Below are positions 34,766-39,516 of a stretch of 39,516 nucleotides of DNA, piece after piece; within the stretch, counting starts at the first letter, position 1, and every line of letters begins with the position of its first letter. This DNA comes from Candidatus Zixiibacteriota bacterium. Lineage in GTDB: Bacteria; Zixibacteria; MSB-5A5; JAABVY01; JAHJOQ01. The notes beneath the pieces were generated by a model that saw only the letters and a program-made list of their open reading frames with translations, ran no database searches and had not been told where the DNA came from. The stretch is from assembly GCA_020053015.1 (NCBI GenBank), contig JAGVNY010000171.1, positions 1-39,516 on the forward strand, read 5' to 3'. Both the position numbers and the translations under genes were made by a program.

Positions 34766-35893
34766 CTAATCCTCAAGCACGCCTGCTAATGCCAGAGCAT
34801 CCTCGCGTTCGAGCGCCGTCATCGGGAAACAGACCTTTACATAGCGATACGGAACGATCTTTGCTGAAGGATTGCCCAACAGCTTCAGGTGGTCTCTGTC
34901 CCATGTTAAGTACGTTGCGGCGACAGTGTTAGGCACCTGTGCGATAGCGGCATTGAACGCCTTAACGGTGGCTTCGTATGCCTGCTTTGCCGTAGCACCG
35001 TTGGCCATCATCACGTCGTAAGTGCTATCGGACTTTGCGAAGAGCAGGAACTCGTTGACCGGTGTCGACGAGTTATCCCACATCAGAATGAAATTCTCGG
35101 TATAGCCTGCATACGAGTTGGCGCCCTTCGAGACCGTGTCGGGTCCGAGCTTGCTTGCGGTCTGGCAGCTCAGGAAGTGAATCGATTTTGGTTTCACTTC
35201 TGCCGGATCGTAGTGTCCGACTTCCAATATGTGGTTGCCGGCGTGTCCCGTATACACTGAGTAGTTGCCGTGTCCGATGCCGCTGATGTAGACGGTCAGG
35301 CCGTTCTTCGCCTGAGGCACGAAATTCTGCCGGATGTCATCAGTGCCAGTCAAGGCAACTTTGGAAAATCCCCGAGCCACGAATACAGGATGAACGTTCT
35401 TGATCCTGTAGTTGGCGAATGGCGTCGTTACCCCGTCCGTTGTGTTCTCGCAGAAGAGCACACGAGTGCGGAGGCGCAACTTAATGCACTTCTTTACCGG
35501 CTTCCACGGTGGTATGCGAGGCACCGTCGGTTTCGGCACTGTTGGCCAAGCCGGGAGCGCCCCTCCGCCGAGAGATGCCATCAGCTCATTGCAGTACTGC
35601 ATTTCCGCTCGCAATGCCTTCTGCCCGAACTCGGTGCGCTCCTCGATCTGCTCCATCACTTCGCTCTTCGTCAGCACACCTACTCCGATGACTCCGAGCT
35701 TGAATTCAGGCTCGAGCGCGTATCGCTCCAGTGCCAGCTTGATCTGGGTATCCTCGTCGAGTGTGAACAGCGAGCCCAGACTTAGGCTCGGCTGCGCAGC
35801 AACATCGCGCGCGGTCAGGAACTGGCCGGTAGGTGAAACCGTCAGAGGTTTCTTTGCGGCGTATTCCTTGAATTGCAGGTTCCCGATCTTCAT
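34766..35893 (-). CDS. Caspase-like (clan CD) cysteine peptidase with novel N-terminal domain
   Basis: From the ATG at 35893, with AGGAGG six bases upstream, the product is 375 residues without signal peptide or membrane span. Residues 1-108 form the domain shared with the downstream small protein; 109-135 is a Pro-rich linker (PTVPKPTVPRIPPWKP). The rest looks like a caspase-hemoglobinase fold: a strand then GFSKVALTG, LTVYISGIGHGNY with His208 after a hydrophobic strand, and IHFLSCQTASKLGP with Cys243, followed by GANSYAGYTENFIL. His-Gly plus Ser-Cys, 35 residues apart, fits clan CD (gingipain, CHAT, metacaspase). The exact family is not recognised; cytoplasmic location is inferred. Confidence 0.75.
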   Translation of the reverse strand: MKIGNLQFKEYAAKKPLTVSPTGQFLTARDVAAQPSLSLGSLFTLDEDTQIKLALERYALEPEFKLGVIGVGVLTKSEVMEQIEERTEFGQKALRAEMQYCNELMASLGGGALPAWPTVPKPTVPRIPPWKPVKKCIKLRLRTRVLFCENTTDGVTTPFANYRIKNVHPVFVARGFSKVALTGTDDIRQNFVPQAKNGLTVYISGIGHGNYSVYTGHAGNHILEVGHYDPAEVKPKSIHFLSCQTASKLGPDTVSKGANSYAGYTENFILMWDNSSTPVNEFLLFAKSDSTYDVMMANGATAKQAYEATVKAFNAAIAQVPNTVAATYLTWDRDHLKLLGNPSAKIVPYRYVKVCFPMTALEREDALALAGVLED

Positions 35894-36720
35894 GATCGAC
35901 CTCCTGTAACCCCATTTACCTAACCACATGCATCGTGCTGCCGCTCCGGCTTGGGGTTATTCACCGGAGAGGTTGAGCACGTGCGCCTTGCGCCCAACCA
36001 GCACCGCCCTCAAACACGCTCATCGCCTTGCGTTCGATTTCCTGAACCCGACTTCGCGGTGCCGGGCTGCGGCACGTTGAAGACTGTGATCAAGATTCGA
36101 TTCTGGCTGCCAAAGCCCTTCTTTGACAACCAAACCTACACGAAAGTCAATCGACTATCGGACCGGTTGAACAGCTACTGCGATGCGTCACTGTACGAGA
36201 ACAGCCTCGCTAATACGGATGCAATAACTGGTGCAAAATCGAGTTGCAGTACCGTGATGAAAAACCCAACGTGAACAAAATAGCACTATTTAGGTATGGT
36301 TGTCAACCTAAAGATTGAATGGCCCGGACGTTTTTTTGAAGGTATGGGAGGGCCGAGTATGAGGACGGCACGACAGCCACATGATGACTTGAACGATTCC
36401 GAATTTGCCCTAACACTTGCTTCTGGTAAACTGGGGGATGAAGGGACCGATGTGAAAGCCGCTCAGCTCGAGCAATGCCCTTCTCTGCAAATGCGCTGTT
36501 AATCCTCTCTTCTCCGATGTCCTTGTCAGCGTACGACGCAGCCGTGCATTGGCGGAGGATCACCACCAAACATGACATTTATCAGATAGACTATGTCGTC
36601 AATGTCGATGTGACAAAGGAATGGTTTCGTCTGCGGACCGGACTGCCGAGGCAAATCGGCAGGTCATGTGGCGTCGAGAATACCGAGGTTGTCCCACAAG
36701 TAGCGAAATGCTTGATTGGA
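35894..36720. other. Gene-poor gap upstream of the peptidase gene
   Basis: These 827 bases hold only short ORFs without recognisable domains (for example 36296-36502 plus and 36303-36578 minus). No tRNA, terminator or transposase fragment is visible. The promoter for the peptidase gene should lie in the right part of this gap or just upstream of 35893, but I found no convincing -35/-10 pair. Confidence 0.5.
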
Positions 36721-36820
36721 GTAGGTCGGGTTCCGGATTGCGCTATGCGCAAGAAGAAACCCGACACCGACTTGTTGGCCTTCTGCGTCACGCGAAGCGT
36801 GACTCTGGAGGCCGACCTAC
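36721..36820. repeat. 100-nt two-hairpin element, copy 2 (inverted, right of the peptidase pair)
   Basis: Its reverse complement matches copy 1 end to end. Differences are mainly in loops (GGC versus TTC; CTCC versus CATA) or are paired changes in the first stem (GCCACGC/GCGTGGC versus GTCACGC/GCGTGAC), so the structure is kept. Confidence 0.9.
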
Positions 36821-36827
36821 TCAGTGA

Positions 36828-36930
36828 CCCGCAACCACTTGAAAGGGCGCCGGGTCACACTCCCCGCTTTGGCGGGGAGCAAGACCCGTCGCAATTTTTC
36901 GGGCGGTTCTGGGTTTTTCAACAAGCCCCC
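36828..36930. repeat. Inverted repeat C, left copy (flanks surE)
   Basis: CCCGCAACCACTTG...CGGGTCACACTCCCCGC, then GCGGGGAG, AAGACCCGTCGCAA and CAACAAGCCCC match the reverse complement of 37871-37975 over about 100 nt. The centre is a hairpin CTCCCCGC/GCGGGGAG. Confidence 0.85.
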
Positions 36931-36979
36931 TTGTTCCGGGTTTATGGCTTTGCTCTGCTCATTGGTGCCGCGAACTATT

Positions 36980-37750
36980 CTAAACTTTGATCTTCGTTCC
37001 TGCGAACTTGCGGAATGTGGCGTGTGAGGTCATGTCGATCGCGAGAGGTGTGATAGAGATGAAACCTGCATTAACAGCGGAGAAATCTGAGCCTTCGATT
37101 TCCGTCCATTCCGGTTCACCGCCGATCCAGTAGTACTTGCGTCCGCGCGGGTCCTGCTTCTCCACTATGATGTCGTTGTAAACCCGTTTGCCGAGTTTTG
37201 TAATGAGCGCCCCTCTATAGGCCTTCTTGCCAAGATACGGGATGTTGATGTTTAGGAGCATGGATTCAGGAAAAGGCCAGTCTCCAAAATGCCGCACGAT
37301 CTTCCGGACAGCACGTGCAGCGGGTGCATAATCGGCCGACTCCCAGTCCGCAAGCGATACCGCTATCGACGGTATCTGCAGGATCGAACCCTCAATCGCA
37401 GCGGCCACTGTGCCTGAGTATGTGACGTCATCCCCCATATTCGGGCCATGATTGATGCCGGAAATCAGATAGTCGGGTCGTCGGCTTCTCAGCAGAGCGT
37501 GCACTGCAATCATAACACAGTCTGTCGGTGTTCCGTCGACGGAGTAGCAGTCATCGCGGTGCTTGTTTATGCGCAACGGGCGCTGAAGTGTGAGCGAATG
37601 ACTCGAGGCTGACTGCTCGGTCTCAGGTGCGACGATAACAGTATCGCCGAGCTTTCGAATCTCCCGTTCGAGGGCAGCAAGACCGGGCGCGAAATACCCG
37701 TCGTCATTTGTAAGCAAGAACAGTGGTTTTGTTGTGGTTCGCTTCATCAT
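36980..37750 (-). CDS. surE: 5'/3'-nucleotidase SurE
   Basis: SurE dephosphorylates nucleoside monophosphates and is linked to stationary-phase survival. The product of about 256 residues has the metal-binding TNDDGYFAPG, PETEQSASSHSLTL, SVDGTPTDCV, and SGINHGPNMGDDVTYSGTVAAAIEG. I chose the ATG at 37750; the upstream ATG-less extension to 37774 is repeat-derived. The ribosome-binding site is weak and a type A palindrome begins only 14 bases upstream of the start, so it is probably within the 5' leader. The gene is flanked by the inverted repeat C pair. Confidence 0.95.
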   Translation of the reverse strand: MMKRTTTKPLFLLTNDDGYFAPGLAALEREIRKLGDTVIVAPETEQSASSHSLTLQRPLRINKHRDDCYSVDGTPTDCVMIAVHALLRSRRPDYLISGINHGPNMGDDVTYSGTVAAAIEGSILQIPSIAVSLADWESADYAPAARAVRKIVRHFGDWPFPESMLLNINIPYLGKKAYRGALITKLGKRVYNDIIVEKQDPRGRKYYWIGGEPEWTEIEGSDFSAVNAGFISITPLAIDMTSHATFRKFAGTKIKV

Positions 37751-37763
37751 CTCACTTGCGTTT

Positions 37764-37790
37764 GTCGAAACCACAAGGGCTTCGACCTAC
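37764..37790. repeat. Type A palindrome directly upstream of surE
   Basis: GTCGAAACCACAAGGGCTTC followed by GACCTAC. It lies close enough to the start codon to be in the surE leader transcript. Confidence 0.8.
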
Positions 37791-37796
37791 GACTCT

Positions 37797-37823
37797 GCCG
37801 AAACCGCAGGGGTTTCGACCAAC
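37797..37823. repeat. Type A palindrome, diverged
   Basis: GCCGAAACCGCAGGGGTTTC followed by GACCAAC is a tandem, slightly diverged neighbour of the preceding element, with an altered tag (GACCAAC). Confidence 0.7.
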
Positions 37824-37870
37824 GATTTCTCACAAGGGTCGCGACTCACAGCACTTGTCATTCCCGCGAA

Positions 37871-37975
37871 GGGGCTTGTTGAGAGACCTAGGACCGCCCG
37901 AAAAGTTGCGACGGGTCTTCTTGCTCCCCGGCGGAGCGGGGAGTGTGACCCGGCGCTCTCGCAAGTGGTTGCGGG
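37871..37975. repeat. Inverted repeat C, right copy
   Basis: GGGGCTTGTTGAGAG...CCGCCCGAAAAGTTGCGACG...CTCCCCGGCGGAGCGGGGAG...GTGGTTGCGGG is the inverted partner of 36828-36930. Confidence 0.85.
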
Positions 37976-38020
37976 CAGGTCACAACCACGACTTCGTCGT
38001 GGTCAAGACCTGCCCGCAAC
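37968..38020. repeat. Long perfect hairpin GTTGCGGGCAGGTC/GACCTGCCCGCAAC
   Basis: A perfect 14-bp outer stem encloses an inner ACCACGAC-TTC-GTCGTGGT hairpin. It overlaps the edge of inverted repeat C and is one of the strongest palindromes in the window. Confidence 0.8.
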
Positions 38021-38097
38021 ATCCTGTCGCTCTCACGGGCAATAAAGCATCCAATTACACTTTCTCAACACTCCCGAAGGCGGGAATCCAGGTTCGT

Positions 38098-38123
38098 GTC
38101 GAAACCGAAATGGTTTCGACCCA
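38098..38123. repeat. Type A palindrome downstream of the GT2 gene
   Basis: GTCGAAACCGAAATGGTTTC followed by GACCC. It lies in the short gap just after the glycosyltransferase stop codon. Confidence 0.7.
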
Positions 38124-38156
38124 AGATTATATCACAAATCAAACTCAAACGCAAGC

Positions 38157-38831
38157 TTACCAGAACAAACTCCGGACAAGCAGCTTCAGAAATCGCCAGC
38201 CATCGATGATCGGATTAATGAAGCTCTCCTGCGTGCCATAGATGGTGGGTATTCGGACTTCTCCGATTCTCATGTGTGCTTTCCCAGCTCGAATCAATAT
38301 CTCTGATTCAAGATCGTACCTGTCGCACAGAAGCGGAATCCTCTTAAGCGCCGAGGTTCTTATCCACCGGTAACCTGATTGAGAATCTCTCACCAGTGTG
38401 CCTGCGAATAGAGAAACCACGGCGGAGGTTACGAAGTTTGCGAATATCCTCAGACGCGGCATGTGTCTATCACGATGCCGAGTGCCGATGATGAGATCGA
38501 AACATCCCGATTCGGCACATGACAGTACTGATGGGACAAGACTCGGATCGTGCTGCAGGTCGGCGTCGATTGTAATCACGCCATCAAACCCATTCACTGC
38601 AGCGTACTGGAATCCTGTGCGCAAAGCTGCGCCCTTTCCCCTATTTGTGGTGTGGGGAATGACGGTGGCGCATGATCGTCTTGCAATCGAAAGCGTGGCA
38701 TCTGTTGAACCATCATCGACAACCAGTATTTGCTGGAGCGAGATCGTGCGTGAAAGCTCGTTGAGAAGAATTCCGATAGTCTTCTCAGCATTGTAGGCTG
38801 GGACGACGACGAGTGTGCGGATCTGTGGCAT
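38157..38831 (-). CDS. Family 2 glycosyltransferase (polyprenyl-phosphate sugar transferase-like)
   Basis: The 224-residue protein has the GT2 core: VVVPAYNAEKTIG, VDDGSTD, NRGKGAALRTG, the metal-binding ITIDADLQHDP and RDSQSGYRWIRTSAL. Length and motifs match dolichol/undecaprenyl-phosphate mannose or glucose synthases lacking the C-terminal membrane spans. It probably loads a lipid carrier with a sugar for envelope glycans; the sugar is unknown. The ATG at 38831 begins MPQIRTLVVVPAYN, typical of this family. Confidence 0.9.
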   Translation of the reverse strand: MPQIRTLVVVPAYNAEKTIGILLNELSRTISLQQILVVDDGSTDATLSIARRSCATVIPHTTNRGKGAALRTGFQYAAVNGFDGVITIDADLQHDPSLVPSVLSCAESGCFDLIIGTRHRDRHMPRLRIFANFVTSAVVSLFAGTLVRDSQSGYRWIRTSALKRIPLLCDRYDLESEILIRAGKAHMRIGEVRIPTIYGTQESFINPIIDGWRFLKLLVRSLFW

Positions 38832-38904
38832 GAAGCGAAAGTAACCACGAGTCGCAAGTCGATCAAGGGGAATCGGCGCAAACGGGGTGCGCTGCTATCA
38901 AGGT

Positions 38905-39516
38905 TCAGAATTCTGCGCAGCCGTAACGGGGAGGAGCGCCACCTGCGTACATATAGTTCAGCATGAATTGGACATCGATTATGTTGAACTCGCAGTCGCC
39001 GTTCACATCGAACAGATTAGTGTCCGTTTCGCTCCACTGATTGCGAAACAACGCCCCGATCATCCTGATGACGTCGGATAGCGTGTGGTGCGTGTCTTCG
39101 TTTGTATCACCGCCGGGAGTGCGTGAAGCCCCCAGAAGGTCTGCGATGTGGCTGAGAATCGCATAGCCGGATTCCAGCTTGAGACAGTACACCGGAAACC
39201 CGATCAGCGCACGGAACGAAGTATCCCGCTGAGAGTACATTCCACACACTTTGTTATCGAAGGGGCTTGGTTGATCGCCGGATTCGAATGTGAAGATCGG
39301 CGTTGCAACGGTTGTGTCGATGTCGTAAGCTTCCACATGGCAGAGCCTGTCGGTCGTACCCAATCCGTTGAAGGTGCAGGCAAAGAGGTCTGAATCAGGC
39401 ACAGCATCAGTCCACCCATGCAGCCCGGTGGCAGACAGGAAGCCGCATTCACCGTCCTGTTCGAATGACCTGATTCCGAACCAGCTGAGTCCTTGTTCTG
39501 ATAGATGCAAAGCGAG
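38905..39516 (-). CDS. Secreted protein with C-terminal dockerin-like repeats (partial, N-terminus off right edge)
   Basis: The reading frame is open to the window edge; the track start at 39510 is a TTG inside the gene. About 204 residues are visible. The upstream part is Cys- and aromatic-rich with no family I recognise. The end carries two dockerin-like calcium loops, GDTNEDTHHTLSDVIRMIG and DVNGDCEFNIIDVQFMLNY, followed by MYAGGAPP. Such C-terminal repeats are common on extracellular proteins in Zixibacteria and relatives; the first loop departs from the D-x-N-x-D consensus at some positions. Confidence 0.75.
   Translation of the reverse strand, partial: LALHLSEQGLSWFGIRSFEQDGECGFLSATGLHGWTDAVPDSDLFACTFNGLGTTDRLCHVEAYDIDTTVATPIFTFESGDQPSPFDNKVCGMYSQRDTSFRALIGFPVYCLKLESGYAILSHIADLLGASRTPGGDTNEDTHHTLSDVIRMIGALFRNQWSETDTNLFDVNGDCEFNIIDVQFMLNYMYAGGAPPRYGCAEF

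Noticed and set aside
36475-36990. Plus-strand ORF (171 aa)
   Set aside because: It runs through the 100-nt element and inverted repeat C; its peptide is mostly translated repeat DNA.
37723-38241. Plus-strand ORF (172 aa) upstream of surE
   Set aside because: It consists of palindromes and the antisense end of the glycosyltransferase gene.

Overview
The window reads as a chromosomal segment from an uncultured Gram-negative bacterium, most likely of the FCB superphylum and possibly candidate phylum Zixibacteria. That assignment is an inference. It rests on outer-membrane barrel proteins (a FadL-like porin and a decayed barrel), a secreted protein ending in a dockerin-like repeat pair of the kind common in that group, TatC, two tRNAs without encoded CCA, and intergenic DNA packed with palindromes. 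Almost every gene lies on the minus strand; hppA is the only confident plus-strand gene. Coordinates follow the plus strand, so minus-strand operons read right to left.

Region 1 (1-8.8 kb) is housekeeping: archease and RtcB (RNA ligation; RtcB runs off the left edge), a 2[4Fe-4S] ferredoxin with a clear terminator, a membrane protein joining a periplasmic domain to a PrsW/YhfC-like membrane domain, and a tightly packed run PPC-domain protein, SAM hydrolase, dCMP deaminase, NrdR, TatC, preceded by GlyA, a thiamine-binding protein and CutA.

Region 2 (9.2-25.3 kb) is acyl-CoA and leucine metabolism split around a proton-pumping pyrophosphatase. One operon holds acetyl-CoA acetyltransferase, 3-hydroxybutyryl-CoA dehydrogenase, two acyl-CoA dehydrogenases and IlvE. 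The other holds HMG-CoA synthase, an SCP-x-type thiolase, a DUF35 OB-fold protein, methylcrotonyl-CoA carboxylase beta, methylglutaconyl-CoA hydratase, biotin carboxylase and a separate biotin carrier. The first three match the archaeal thiolase/HMG-CoA synthase/DUF35 complex. No HMG-CoA lyase is present, so the operon could link leucine carbon with acetyl-CoA in either direction. The carboxylase alpha subunit is split into two ORFs with a palindromic repeat at the break.

Region 3 (25.5-33.9 kb) holds an anchored protein of unknown function, a frameshifted barrel pseudogene, a GH57 glycosidase, an anchored TPR protein, a FadL-like porin, tRNA-Arg(CCU), acylphosphatase, a TIGR00725/LOG-like protein and tRNA-Pro(CGG).

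Region 4 (34.0-39.5 kb) has the most novel content. A caspase-like (clan CD) cysteine peptidase with a His-Gly/Ser-Cys dyad is followed by a 112-residue protein that is a colinear stand-alone copy of the peptidase's N-terminal domain. The pair lies between two 100-nt two-hairpin elements in inverted orientation whose differences fall mainly in loops and include paired changes in a stem. SurE follows, itself between a second inverted repeat pair, then a GT2 glycosyltransferase and the partial dockerin protein. The palindromes, mostly tagged GTAGGTC/GACCTAC, recur in intergenic gaps across the window.
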